64,000 nucleotides of DNA, taken from positions 13,082,001-13,146,000 of the forward strand of contig NC_083380.1 of the NCBI RefSeq assembly GCF_031755915.1, in the 5' to 3' direction. A model generated the notes under the pieces. That model saw only the letters and a list, made by a program, of their open reading frames with translations, had not been told where the DNA came from and made no database searches. This DNA comes from Ziziphus jujuba. Lineage: Eukaryota; Streptophyta; Magnoliopsida; Rosales; Rhamnaceae. How positions within the stretch are numbered: the first letter of the stretch is position 1; the number at the start of each line of letters is the position of its first letter. A program made the position numbers and the translations under genes. This document shows positions 25,741 through 38,309 of the stretch, piece by piece.

Positions 25741-28590
25741 TTAACTAAATACGCATAGATATCTATTTTGTAAACTAAATAACAATCCAAAAATATATAT
25801 ATATTTACCCCAAAAAAAAAAAATGGTATTGATGGAAACCAATGTTTGTAGCGTTTTCTGTGTTACACTTGAAAATTAAGAGATGAGTTTATACAAAAAG
25901 TTTCCTGAATATGCTTTGGCCTTTCTAATCAACAAATTTGGCATTACCATCAAAAATAAAAATGGCTGGATAGAAGTTTTTTTTTTTTTTTTTTTTGAAA
26001 TAGTAATAGAATTTCTTCATTTTACCTCAAAAGAGAAAAGCAAAACATTTATAGTGACAGTTTTTTAAAGCCATCTATTTTTATTTAAATAAATAATCCT
26101 TTTAGATGCTTTTTATGTCCCTATAAGTTCTTTTTTCCATTCAAAAATAAAATTTGCTTATATTTTTTTTTCCTCTTTGATTGAGATAGTTGTTTTTATT
26201 GACCAAACTAATTTCCATACACAAAAAACAATAGCTACAACAGGAAAATTCTTATTAGAAATATTTATCAAATAACGTATATTAACATATTATTGATTTA
26301 CTTGTTTATATAATTTAAAAATGAATAAATAAATCATAAATAAATAAAAACAAATAAATCAATTAAATATTATAATATTATTTGATAAATATTTTAGTAA
26401 TTATAATATTATTGCACAAAAAATTAGAAAAGCATGGAAAATGTTTTTTCATTCTATTTTATAGGTAAGGGGTCTCTTAACTAAGATCGGCTAAACTGAA
26501 AAACATCCCAAATTTGAGAAACTTTATCAGTTATGGTTAATCTCAAAGCTATATAATCATCTAACATGGTTATTAATAATAATAAAAAAGTTTTAGACTA
26601 TAATTTTAAGAAATTGAAACATGACTAGTCTTTTACTTATTCTCATAGGATATTATGATGATTCACTAACATAAATAAATATCATTACAATCATACGGAA
26701 GCTCTTTTATCTAAAGCTTAAAGTGAAACTAGCATGTATTTTTTTTTTCTTATTATTATATTGGAATAAGATGATTCAAATGGACTAATTATTGGTTGAG
26801 AAAACAATCAATTTATTATTGGATTGTCTTTGTAGAAAACAAGTAAGATGTCAATTCACATCTATTCACTATATAATTTTGGATCCACCATTCTTTCTTT
26901 TGAATTTATGGATTCAATTTTTAGTTTCAAAAGGAAAAAAGTAGTCACTATATGGTTATAAAAATAATGAATAATGTGACCATACAAAATTTGTTTACCC
27001 ACTGGAGTAAAAAATAATGTGTTAATATGCAAATGATTAAAAAAAAAAAACAAAAACTATAATATTATTGACGCCATTGTCCATAGACTGAATGATAATT
27101 CGTCTGAATAATAGCTGAGGGAATAACAGTATTGTAAGAACCATACGGTAACACGGACAAAAAGATTAATTTTTTTTTTTATTTTTTTTTACTAAGATAG
27201 TGATACATTTTCATGTTGACATTTTATTTTATTTTATTTTTTTTGCTAAACTGTTTTCATGTTGTACTAAAAAAAAAAAATTTATATATCTTAAAAAATT
27301 ATAATATTATTAAAATGTGTAAATTACATAATGCCATTTGATCTCTCTCCATCATTTCACCTCTGTCAAGTCGTAGTCGCCTTTCTACTCAAATAATGTG
27401 GAACCAATCATGCACCTGGAAATTAAGACTGAACCACACGCGCACCAAAAAAAGAAAAAAGAAATAATAATAATAATAAAAAAAAAGGCAAAAGAATTAA
27501 AGCAAAAGTGATTTGTGTGGCAAAAAAAATTGACCTGTGAATAAGCTTGGGTGTTTGGTTTGGTGAACCTACATGAGAATCATTCACCCAAAAAACCTCA
27601 CCTACATGAGTGAGTAAATTTTTCATGTAGTTTTCTTTTTATAATTTACAACAATATTTCATGTAACTTAAATATTGTCATAATATTGTTATGTGATTAG
27701 TTACTAATACTTTTGGTCCCTAAAATAAAGTTTCCTTTTTTTTATTATGTTATAGGTGATAAAATCCCACTTTATTTAAAAATTCGTAATCCTTTTATAT
27801 ACTTAACCTAGGTGTTATCTCATAATGTGGGTGGTTTTTAATTTATTATTTTAGTTTTTTATTATTTTATATTTAATTATATGTAGTTTACTTATCTTAA
27901 ATATTTGTTAATGTTACTCGGTTTGTCATTTATCTTAAATAATCAAAAACTTGATGGAGAAGAAAAAAACAATTTGAAATTATGTTCAATTTAATATTTA
28001 TGTTTTTTTTAATATTTTTTAATTTTAAAGTTAATTAAGATATCTAATAAATTATAGCTATCATTAACACTAGCATATATTTGAGAAAAATAAATTATAC
28101 ATAATCAGGTATGAAAAATAAAAAGCAAGTGGTAAATATCAACAATGTTGGTAAAGTAAGGATACTTTATATATATATATATATATATATATGCTTTTAT
28201 GGAATTTTTTGTAGATAAAATCAGATTTTATCACTCTAGATCCTCCATATATCATTAATTAATAGGAAAAATGCAAGTTGATGCTTTGTTGTCAATATAT
28301 ATATATATATAATCAGTTTTAAATAATTTTTTAATAAAAAAATAAAGATGAATTTTTTTATTATCCTAAACTGTATTAAAAATTAAAAATTAATATTTTA
28401 TTTGTTAATTATCAGATTTTAATAATCTATTTTTTTTGTTAAATAATATTTTAATACATTATTAAATTTATATTTTTAAATTTTTGATATAATTTAATAA
28501 TTATCAAAATAAAAATAAATGTTAGTTGAGATTGATTGTATGTATATAAATACATACATATATGTTTTATTAAAAAAAAAGAAATTTGTT
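25741..28590. other. AT-rich intergenic DNA
   Basis: Homopolymer-rich sequence with poly-T at 25979-25996, poly-A tracts and (AT)n at about 28169-28192. The open frames are short and without recognisable features. No gene is supported. Confidence 0.55.
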
Positions 28591-28654
28591 TTCCTAAATG
28601 ACAGTCGTTGAGAATAACAAAGCCTCAGAATCAATTGGGAAAATATATTTTTCC

Positions 28655-28705
28655 GATTCGCAGGGCCGGCGCCACGTGAAGGTGACCGTATCGCCGCACA
28701 TAAAC
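28655..28705. other. Local GC-rich island with a CACGTG core
   Basis: A 50-bp GC-rich patch (CAGGGCCGGCGCCACGTGAA and following) stands in DNA that is otherwise strongly AT-rich. It includes a palindromic GCCGGC and a CACGTG. Open frames cross it on both strands but resemble no known protein. It could be a relic of a gene, promoter or transposon end. Confidence 0.35.
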
Positions 28706-28849
28706 AAGGGAGTCCGAACTTGTTTCTTTCCCCTTTTTTTTTCTCTTTTTTTTAAAAAAAAAAAAAAAAGAATAACGGCCCCCGTGATTTCTGTACTAAA
28801 CATTCACTTCTACCCATTATATCCTTCACCAATGAGATAATGTTTGGGT

Positions 28850-30870
28850 TTTAAAAGGTTACAATTGTCATTTCAATTGAATGATGTAATTATTTAACAA
28901 ATATGTACCAACCAGCTCACGAGCTCGCTCCGTGATTCTGCTTGTTGTTGCTCCAAACTCAAATTGGATGGCATCCAATTGGACTTTAGCCTCCCTATAG
29001 ACTCTAGCTTTGCGAATCTCGATGAATTATATAGTTTTATTCTTTTTTTTCTTTCTTTTTTTTATAAAAGCAATACTTTTATTTTCTTTCATTTTTCCTA
29101 ATATTATATTGTAGATTTTAAATCTTATTTTTCAGAAAAGGAATAATACGATTTTCTTTTTCATCCAATTGATTAAAATTCTCAAATTTTAACCATATAA
29201 TTGTTATACTTTATTGAGTCTTCTTTTAAAATTCATTTGTATATAAATTTTATATAATTTTTTATGGAATAAGAAAATCAACTTATAAAAGGAAAATCGG
29301 GTTAAATAATTGCTTAGTTTTTTTTAATTATTTTTTATATATTTAATATCAAGGAGTGTAAAACCGCAATTTAAAAAAAAAATTTGTTTATTTGGTTCTC
29401 TAATATTATAGATTTATTATATGGGTTGGCATTGGCACATGTAAACTAATATGAATCTGAAACAACTTCAATGTTCTTGGATCTTTCTTTTCCCAATTTT
29501 ATAGGTATAACATAAATTAATATTGTCATCGAAAACGAGGAAATCCATAATAGATACTTTTGTTGTCCTATAATATGTTTCATTCAGTTGGATTTTTATA
29601 TATATATATATATATATATTTTTGGTTCAATTGCCTTTTTTTTTTTTTAATTGCTTATATTGTATTATTACCCAAAAAAAAAATTGCTTATATTGTATCT
29701 AAAGAAGAAAGTCTTTTCTTCTTTCTTTTTTTTTTTTTTCTTTTTTGTTTTTTGTGGGGTGGTGAGAAATTCCTAATATTTGATTTTATGCAACACATAT
29801 GTTAGAACAAAAAGGAAAAAAAAATGCTATTTTCCATTATATAGTCTTATTATAGTCATCATGGACCAGAAATATATTTTTTTTCTCCTAGGTCTTATTA
29901 CAGATCAGAAATTTGAATTCAAAATAGTCTCAAAGAAAAAGAGATTTATGACCATGTAAATTAAATAAATAAATAAGAGATATCGATACTATTGGATAAT
30001 TCTCACGGTAATGTTAACATAAAAAATGTAAATATAAATTTTTGGGTAATATTTTTTTATTTATTTTATAATTTACAATAAATTTTCTCCATTTTAATAT
30101 CTCAAATTTGTAAGTAATGTTTGATGGATAATATAATTCGAAATAAAGTAACAAAAATAAGAGGAAGTTTTGGCATTAAAAATTTATAATAAATGAAAGA
30201 GGTTTTTTACACATAGCAAATATAGGAAGAAAATATTACTTTTCAAAATATATATTAAAAAAAAAAAACTATGAATCAAGGTTATGAAAAATAAATAATT
30301 TTTCTATTTGTACCATTTTTTTTTTCATTCATAACTATTTTATCATCTCATCAAACATAAGCATAATGATTAGGTACACATATTCCCTCCATTGTCCATA
30401 TCTTATAATTGAATTCTCAAATTTCACCTACTGTAAAAAAATAAAAAATAAAAACAAAAAAAATACTAGTCACATGAATAAAATATGATAATGACTATTG
30501 AACATCAAATTAATTAAGGCCCTAAAACCTTTTTTTTTTTAATTTCGTCTTTAATAAGGCCCTGCAGACTAGAATATATATGTACAAGGATAGTTATATA
30601 TTTCTTAAAAACAAACGAAAAGAAAAGTTTTATATAGTCTATAAAGTTGCCAATGAAACATCATAATACCATTCAATGGGCCATGAAATTATGAAAGTTT
30701 ATAAAATTTAGCAAATTCATAAAAGCAGTGGCTTAATCAAAAGGAAAATCTTTTTTTTGTTATTTTTCTTTTTTTTGAAATCTATTTTTTAATTATTTTT
30801 TATCGACTTTAATAGCCATTTTTACTTTTCTTTTCCTATAAAAAACTGCTATTGGAACTTTAATAAGAAA
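28850..30870. other. AT-rich intergenic DNA
   Basis: No gene seen. Contains (TA)n at about 29599-29619, poly-T/C tracts near 29725-29750 and a short repeat of TTGCTTATATTGTAT at about 29651-29665 and 29684-29698. Confidence 0.5.
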
Positions 30871-30878
30871 ATAATGAA

Positions 30879-30963
30879 GTGATTCACGCAAACCATCAAA
30901 ATTGGACACTTGACACTTAAACGATGGATGTGATTCATGCAAACCATCAATATTGGACACGTA
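30879..30963. repeat. Partial tandem duplication, 51-bp period
   Basis: GTGATTCACGCAAACCATCA at 30879 recurs as GTGATTCATGCAAACCATCA at 30930, each followed by A(A/T)ATTGGACAC. The second copy is cut short at about 30963. Confidence 0.75.
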
Positions 30964-31659
30964 GTCCTTATCATAATCAAACACTTATTCCACACCATAA
31001 AAGAAAAACAAAAAGTGAAAACCATTGTTTTATTGGCAACGACTCGGAGTTGAATTTTCTGAGTAACCAAATATATGTATATATATATATATATATATAT
31101 AAATTGGTTATTATATATATGTTTTTTTTAAAAAGAACATTTTTAACCTTGAACATAATTTAAAATCGATACTTTTAATGAATTTGGTAATGCAATACTA
31201 ACATAATTAACTCCTATTGGACAATATATGTTCGGATTACATATATTTAGTAGAATAAAAATAAGAAATAAATTGCTACATATATATACATATATACACA
31301 TTACTATTATTATTTTTATTTATTTTCATAAAACACAAAATATGAAACAAAATTGTAAAAACCATTTTAAATATCAACACCATATAAATATTGAAAATAG
31401 ATTATGAGAAAATGAGAACAATTATTGTTGCGAAGCCAAACAAAACGCACCACTTTTTCTTGGTGAGAAATCGCCACATTGTCTTACCGAATCTTGTTGC
31501 TGATATTAATGGGACCACATCGATTCAGATTTACAATAAAATATATAAAAAATACCACTCCTTCTATCAAAGCTTGAGAAGTCTTGACGATGTCAACTGA
31601 CTCGGCCCTTCCATTGTACTCTTACCTTCTTATTACCGCCTAAGGAGACCAAATAACAG

Positions 31660-31710
31660 AATGGAGCCCAATATCACGTGGCGAAATCTTACAGTCCACG
31701 TGTTCCTTGA
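31660..31710. promoter_or_regulatory. Paired G-box/ABRE-like motifs in intergenic DNA
   Basis: ATCACGTGGC at about 31673 and CCACGTGT at about 31697 lie about 25 bases apart in a less AT-rich patch. ACGTG cores bind bZIP/bHLH factors. The patch is about 1.1 kb upstream of the PEAMT TATA box, so a distal regulatory role is possible but unproven. Confidence 0.3.
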
Positions 31711-32740
31711 AATCGATTAAAAATAATTAATAAATCAAAAAATAAATTTGATGTCGGTTTCGAAATTATTAAAATGACTAAATAAAAAAGGGAAAATTTG
31801 TTGTTTGACAACAATTTTGTGAAATTACTCTTTAATAATTTTTGTTTTTATAAATTATAACATCATCCATCTGTAAAAAAAAACATTAATTAGATGATTT
31901 TTAAGAATTACTTTTAAACAATTGAGAATTCTTTCATCAACCGAATGAATTCTACATTTACACATTATTAATGAGTGAGGTTCGCATAATAATATATCTC
32001 TTATATCTATAATTTTAAAATGTAAATTTAAATCACTTCTCCTCTCTTTTCCTTTATATTGTCTAAAAAAAATTACATAGATGAAGTAGAAAAAAAAAAA
32101 AAAAAACTAAACATCAAAAATAAAAATTAAAACAGTTTCATAAATTTTCTTTTTAAAAAAGTTTTCTAATGCAATTTTTTTTTAAAAAAAATATCAAATT
32201 GATGTGATTAAAAAAAAAAAAAAACCTGTGAAGGTGATGATTTACTTGCAAAGCTAATAGACCTGTCAGACAGTGCGATTAAGCAAATATTTAAAGACAA
32301 ATTTTATTAAAAAAATCATTTTTTGAAAAAGAAAAATTTATTATTAATTAATATTTAATCTTGAAATTTAAATAAAACTATAAATAATTGATTTTGATTA
32401 AATTAAATATCTATTAAAAAATATTCATACCACATAAACAATAAAATTTTTTAACCTGTCTACCTTCTAAAAATAGCACACTACATTTCTATTAATATGC
32501 TGTAATTTTTTTTTTATTTTTTCTTTAAAAAAAAATAAAGATGAGAAATGATGACAATTTGATAATGATTCTATATTGGAATCTGGCAACTCATACCATA
32601 TAAAAAATTAAAAAAGTAAAAATTTTTTAATTAAAAAAATAATAGTAATAATATTTAAAAAAAAATGCAGATTTGGATTCATCCTCATATTTACATAAAA
32701 CTGCCACTGGCTGGGGGCCTCTGACGAGGCCCCAGTTGTC

Positions 32741-32748
32741 TATAAAAT
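32741..32748 (+). promoter_or_regulatory. TATA box of the PEAMT gene
   Basis: TATAAAAT at 32741-32748, about 250 bases before the PEAMT start codon, follows a GC-rich patch in otherwise AT-rich DNA. It predicts transcription starting near 32770-32780, which would put both upstream ORFs described below inside the leader. Confidence 0.7.
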
Positions 32749-32812
32749 GGAGCCCTACTTCATCGGCATTTTCAGAGCCAAACACAACCAGAAAAGCTTC
32801 TCCGTTTTGAGT

Positions 32813-32818
32813 ATGTGA
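32813..32818 (+). promoter_or_regulatory. Minimal ATG-TGA upstream start-stop in the PEAMT leader
   Basis: An ATG at 32813 is followed at once by TGA. It lies between the predicted cap site and the 25-codon uORF. Start-stop elements are known to stall or load ribosomes in some plant leaders (established for AUG-stop in boron-regulated genes). A role here is inference. Confidence 0.4.
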
Positions 32819-32845
32819 GTGTGTTGGTGTGCTATATATATCTAT

Positions 32846-32923
32846 ATGCAGCAGAGAGGTAGATCTTACAACCGAAGATCCAGGAGCTTCTCTAGATCTC
32901 GCATTGCCATTGAAGGTTCTTAG
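32846..32923 (+). CDS. 25-codon Arg/Ser-rich upstream ORF of the PEAMT gene
   Basis: ATG at 32846, TAG at 32921-32923, wholly upstream of the PEAMT start (32990). The 25-residue peptide is strongly basic with a QQRGRSYNRRSRSFSRSR core. Length and position match the conserved uORF in the Arabidopsis PEAMT gene XIPOTL1, which encodes a 25-residue peptide and mediates translational repression by choline/phosphocholine. That function comes from the family; its presence here is seen directly. I recall the conserved peptide as Arg/Ser-rich but cannot align it here. It would let the end-product limit the committed step of choline synthesis. Confidence 0.85.
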   Translation: MQQRGRSYNRRSRSFSRSRIAIEGS

Positions 32924-32989
32924 AGAATCGTCGTCGTTTTTAACATTTTTCTTTCTTTGTCTCGCTTTCTTTATCCTCTGCAAATTCCA

Positions 32990-35900
32990 ATGGCGGCTCC
33001 TATTGCTAAAGGTAGACTACTCTGCATGCTTCTTTTTTTTTAATTTGAATAAGTAATTGTGGAATTTGAATTTGATATTAAAGAAAAATGAAAAAAAATA
33101 TGTAGGAGGAGAAGAGCGTGAGATACAGAAGAATTATTGGATGGAGCATTCGGTGGATTTGACGGTGGAGGCTATGATGCTCGATTCCAAAGCCTCTGAT
33201 CTTGATAAAGAAGAGCGGCCTGAGGTTGTGATTTTTGTTTGTTTGTTTATGTTTTATTGATAAGGACCAATAATAAGCTCTCGTTATTTGTCTCTAGCAC
33301 AAGCTCGGAGTTTAACGATAACTAAGAAAAATATACATAATAATAATAATAATAATAATAATTAATTATGCTCACTTTTAAGTTTGCTAAAGTAAAATAT
33401 TACAAAAAAGAGTTGAAGCGCAAAAAAATATTGTTTTCTTATTGTTATTATTTATTTGTTAAAGAAAAAGGTTAAGATTATATATGTATATTTATATATA
33501 TATATATATATTTTATTTGTTGGGTGAGAAAGTGGTTGTTTTGGTTGTAGAAATGATAGTGGGATTGGATTGTGTGTGCTATAGGTACTGTCTCTGCTCC
33601 CACCTTATGAAGGTAAATCAGTTATGGAATTGGGAGCAGGAATTGGTCGTTTTACTGGTGAATTAGCCCAGAAAGCTGGTCAGCTTCTTGCTTTGGACTT
33701 CATTGACAGTGTCATCAAGAAGGTAAATGTGGCTGACAGTGTTACTTGCTCAAAATTATGTCATTTTTTCTTTCGTTGAAATTAGTTTGTAGGATTTTTA
33801 AGAATGATTTACTTAAAATCTTTTCTACTTTACAGAATGAGAGCATTAATGGGCATTACAAGAATGTCAAGTTTATGTGTGCTGATGTCACATCACCTGA
33901 CCTTAATATATCTGATGAATCCGTCGATCTGATATTCTCAAATTGGCTTCTCATGTATCTATCAGATAAAGAAGTGAGTAATCTTGCAATTGAGAATTTC
34001 TCCTTTTCCATTGTCTTTGTGTAAGGAGGAGATTTATCGTTCATTTTGCTTAATGTTGAATTCATACTATATTTTGCATGTACCTGAGGACTTCTAATTT
34101 TCACTTGAGCATTATGATTGTCATGTTAGCTACTCTTTTTATCTCTTTATTATGTAGGTGTTGCTTAATGGTTGTTTTGGTGTACAATTATACTGGGTTT
34201 TGAAGATTCCTTTCATCATTTTGCATAGTAGCTATATTTGCTTTTATGCAGGCTTTTGGATCATTATTAAATCAGTTTTGTTTTGTTACTGCTCGGTGAA
34301 ATTTTCTTGCCATGCATTGCAGGTGGAGAATCTGGCAGCAAGGATGCTAAAATGGTTGAAGGTTGGTGGGTTCATTTTTTTCAGAGAATCTTGCTTCCAC
34401 CAGTCTGGAGATTCAAAGAGAAAATACAATCCAACCCATTACCGGGAGCCTAGATTTTATACCAAGGTTTGCCTCTGATTTAGTTATATGTTAAGCCTGT
34501 TCACTGTAGTACTCAATTTTGGATAATATTTCATACTCCTGTAGACCTGCTTGTGGAGGACCGAGATTGATGAGTTGTGATGAACTTTGGATAAGTCGAT
34601 TATGCAATGAGTAGATTCTGATTTGACTCTTTCGACTGAAACACTGAGATTCATACAGAGGAGTATACATAAAAACTTACATTCAACCAGAGGAGTTTAC
34701 TTCCTAGAAAAGAAAACTAAAAATCAATTGCTAATAATTCCTCTTAGCTGAAGTTCACTGTTGTTCTTTTAGAATTCCATAACTGGACTATAATGTTACC
34801 AGAAAAATTATTTTCAATTTTAACTTATGGTGCTATAATCCTTTCCAACAAAGTGCAAGTTCCGTGTCATTTTTTATTTATTTTATTTTATTTTTCAATT
34901 TTTTTTTTTGTTTATGAACTAAAAATTCCTGTCAACTTTTCTTCAGTTTTTATCATGTGATGCCTGCAATTTTTGATATTCAAGCGTTCTTTTTCTTATT
35001 TCTATTTACATTCAATACCTAGGTTTTTAAGGAATGCTGTTCACGTGATGAATCTGGAAATTCTTTTGAGCTCTCTCTTGTTGGCTGCAAATGTATTGGA
35101 GCTTATGTGCGAAACAAAAAGAACCAAAATCAGGTAATAAGATTGGAAACATTAGATTTGTAGTGGTAGCGCTTTCGTTTAGCTGAATAGACAGACTAAC
35201 AATATGTTTGCATGATGCAGATTTGCTGGACATGGCAAAAAGTCAGATCACAGGACGACAAAGGGTTCCAGCAGTTTTTAGATAATGTTCAGTATAAGTG
35301 TAATGGCATATTACGTTATGAACGTGTGTTTGGATCCGGCTTTGTTAGCACAGGAGGGATTGGTATACTTCTTATCGTTCATTGTCCTTCATTTGTCTGG
35401 TGACATCGTATTAACACATGCTTCTGATTATGATTTCTTTGTTGCCTTAAAGTCCCATTGCAAAGGTCTGTCAGCTACCATTTTATCAATAATTGGCATT
35501 AATCTGTTTTCCTAATCTTTGAGATTACTTATGCAGAGACAACTAAGGAATTTGTAGCAACGTTGGAACTTAAGCCTGGCCAGAAAGTTCTAGATGTCGG
35601 CTGTGGTATTGGAGGAGGTGACTTCTATATGGCTGAGAACTTTGATGTTGAGGTTGTCGGCATTGACCTATCCATAAATATGATTTCAATTGCTATTGAA
35701 CGTGCCATTGGACTTAAGTGCTCTGTTGAATTTGAAGTTGCTGATTGCACTGCAAAAACATATCCTGAGAACACATTTGATGTAATATATAGCAGGGACA
35801 CTATATTACACATTCAAGTAAGGCATTTTTCCTTTTTTCCTTTGGAATGTATCCTTGGTAGTGTTTGTATTAGCTGTTTTACATTATTTGTTGACAACCA

Positions 35901-36857
35901 GCCAAGTTTTAAGACTTCCTGTAGCTAATGTCATGGAATAATTTTGCAATACCTTCTTAGTCTTTGTATATCTATAGGATCTCTCATGTTTTTTAGACAT
36001 CTCTAGTATTGTGCAAATGCTTGTATGAGCTTGGTAAAACATTACATGCTAAGACATAGACCTTCGTAACAAATGGGTTTTGGTTGATTAATCCAGTTAC
36101 AGCTTGTTCTTGTTTCTCTTATAGTTATCCACATAAATATTTATTTATATACAACATTTGAACAATTAGGACAAACCAGCACTATTCAGATCCTTCTATA
36201 AGTGGTTGAAGCCAGGAGGCAAGGTTCTCATCAGTGACTACTGTAAGAGTGCTGGAACTCCATCATCAGAATTTGCGGAGTATATTAAGCAGAGAGGATA
36301 TGATCTCCATGATGTAAAAGCATATGGTCAGGTATAAATTCATATGAAGCATTTTATCAATTAAATTTGTTTTCAGATCTTTTGTTTGTTTATTCTGTAC
36401 AACATTTTCCTTGTGTCTTTGTAATGACTACAGATGCTTAGAGATGCTGGCTTTAATGAAGTCATTGCAGAAGATCGTACAGATCAGGTTTGCACAAAGA
36501 CATTTTTTTACTCTCATGTTTGTGTTTGTAAATAAACTTCATTGACCGTCCTTGACTAACACCAATTCCTTAATCTTGCACATCAGTTTATACAAGTTTT
36601 GCAACGGGAACTGAAAGCGGTCGAGAAAAACAAGGAGGACTTCATTTCTGACTTCTCTGAAGTGCGTTTCACTCTCCGCTATACGCTTTATTTCCTGTTT
36701 TTCTCTTAAATATATTTTTGTTTTTCTTAATCCTAATTTGGTTTTTAAACATCTATAGGGAGACTATAATGACATAGTTGGTGGATGGAAGGCTAAGTTA
36801 ATCAGGACCACATGCGGTGAGCAACGCTGGGGTCTCTTCATTGCCAGGAAAAACTGA
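32990..36857 (+). CDS. PEAMT: Phosphoethanolamine N-methyltransferase (complete, 12 coding exons)
   Basis: A cytosolic enzyme that methylates phosphoethanolamine three times with S-adenosylmethionine to give phosphocholine, the main plant entry to phosphatidylcholine, choline and (where made) glycine betaine. Coding exons: 32990-33011, 33106-33224, 33585-33722, 33836-33973, 34323-34466, 35023-35133, 35221-35362, 35537-35817, 36170-36331, 36434-36487, 36587-36661 and 36759-36857. Introns are GT..AG, phases agree and the protein is 494 residues (Arabidopsis NMT1 is 491). It has two tandem methyltransferase domains, as in plant enzymes. SAM motif I of domain 1 is ELGAGIGR at 62-69 and that of domain 2 is DVGCGIGGG at 291-299. 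Domain 2 also has a typical post-motif sequence ([11 protein letters not shown]). Exon 1 codes for only seven full residues. Expression is probably controlled by the leader uORFs. Confidence 0.97.
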
Positions 36858-38309
36858 AGATTGATTATGTCCCATGCTTTAAGTTAAATCTGTATTATCT
36901 ATTATGTATTTGGAAACGTCAGACATGGGAGGTTTCTTGTTGCTAGCTGATGTTGTGTTGTCCTAATAGATAGTCCTATCTATGTATGCATTTACTTCTT
37001 GATGTTCTTGCTAGTAATAATAATAAGATGGACAACCGTTTGATTGTTGTACTAAAAAATATGCCTATTGAGCTGCTATCTTTGCTTGGTTCTTTGTTAA
37101 GAGTGTCTCAAATGGAGTTTTGTTTGAGATCCCATTCATGTTGTCTCAATATGGAGTTGAGATCCTATATATATTGTCTCAAATGGAGTTCTGTACAAGA
37201 GGAAAGAAAGAAAAAAGAGATATTTATATTGTTTCAATTGGGAGTTCTAAATAAAAATTGAGGAAAAAAAAGTAAAAAGAAGGAAAGAAAAAAGATTTCC
37301 CTCTACTCAATACTTATAGAAAGAAAGAAAAAGCACCAATTACTACATATATGAAAGCTAACTAAAAAGGTGATTATACATATTAAAAGGGAAGTAAACA
37401 GTTAAAAAATCAAATTGACCCTGTGTTTCTGTCGGGCCCATTTATGGTTATAAATGTGGTGAATGTTATCAACAATTGAGGATTGCCAGATTACAAATCC
37501 CAACAGATTTTTCCAGATCCTGATTCCTGACCCAAAAACATTATTGCATGTGATACCATTTTTATGATGGTATCTGCTTTTGCTATTTTCATGAATGTCT
37601 TTATTAGTTTGGTGATAGTACTTGAATAACTTTTGGTAATTAGAGGTTTTGGCCAAAAACGAAATAAACCCCTCCATTTCATCGTGGCCATCAGAAAAAT
37701 TTTGTCTACGTGAGCAATGATGAAAGGTGTCTCATATATTGCCAAAAAGGTACTCTCTCAAACTCGTTGAACCACACACAGAGTCTCATAGATGCTGTAT
37801 AATTTGGACCCAGTGGCCAAGAAATTTAAATATTTAACTCATGGCATTAATTCATGAATTTCTTAGTCTTTTGTCAAATCGTAAACATTGTATATATAAT
37901 CTGCAAAGAACAATTTTCCTCTGCCGACAACAAAAAAATCATTTCTTAGGAACTCCAAAGGATTAAACATACACAATCAAACTGTGGTATAACTATAGAC
38001 TTACATATTTTCAGCCAAAAAAAAAAAAACACTATAGAATTGCATGTACCTCTATTTTATTTTTTGTGTACCTTCATTTTAATATATTACCCAAAAAGAC
38101 AAATGCATTGACAATATCTTACGTTTGGGTATTGGGAGGTGTTCTTGGTCCTGCTTGTTGAGAGAGTTCCAAGATCTTCAGCCGTGGATTTTATACTATT
38201 TTGTGGAATACGTTTGGGTATTGGGAGCTAGGCATGCTGAGCAAGATGCATTATGATCTTCTTCTGTGACTAGAGCCCAAAGACCAAAAGTGAAAATATT
38301 TAACATCGA
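36858..38309. other. Convergent intergenic region between PEAMT and the EamA gene
   Basis: Holds the 3' UTRs of two genes that point at each other. About 37104-37255 has four imperfect repeats, each with TGTCTCAA (or TGTTTCAA) followed by a TGGAGTT or GGGAGTT, at about 37104, 37142, 37175 and 37230. A TACGTTTGGGTATTGGGAG string occurs twice (about 38120 and 38207). No further gene is seen. Confidence 0.55.
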
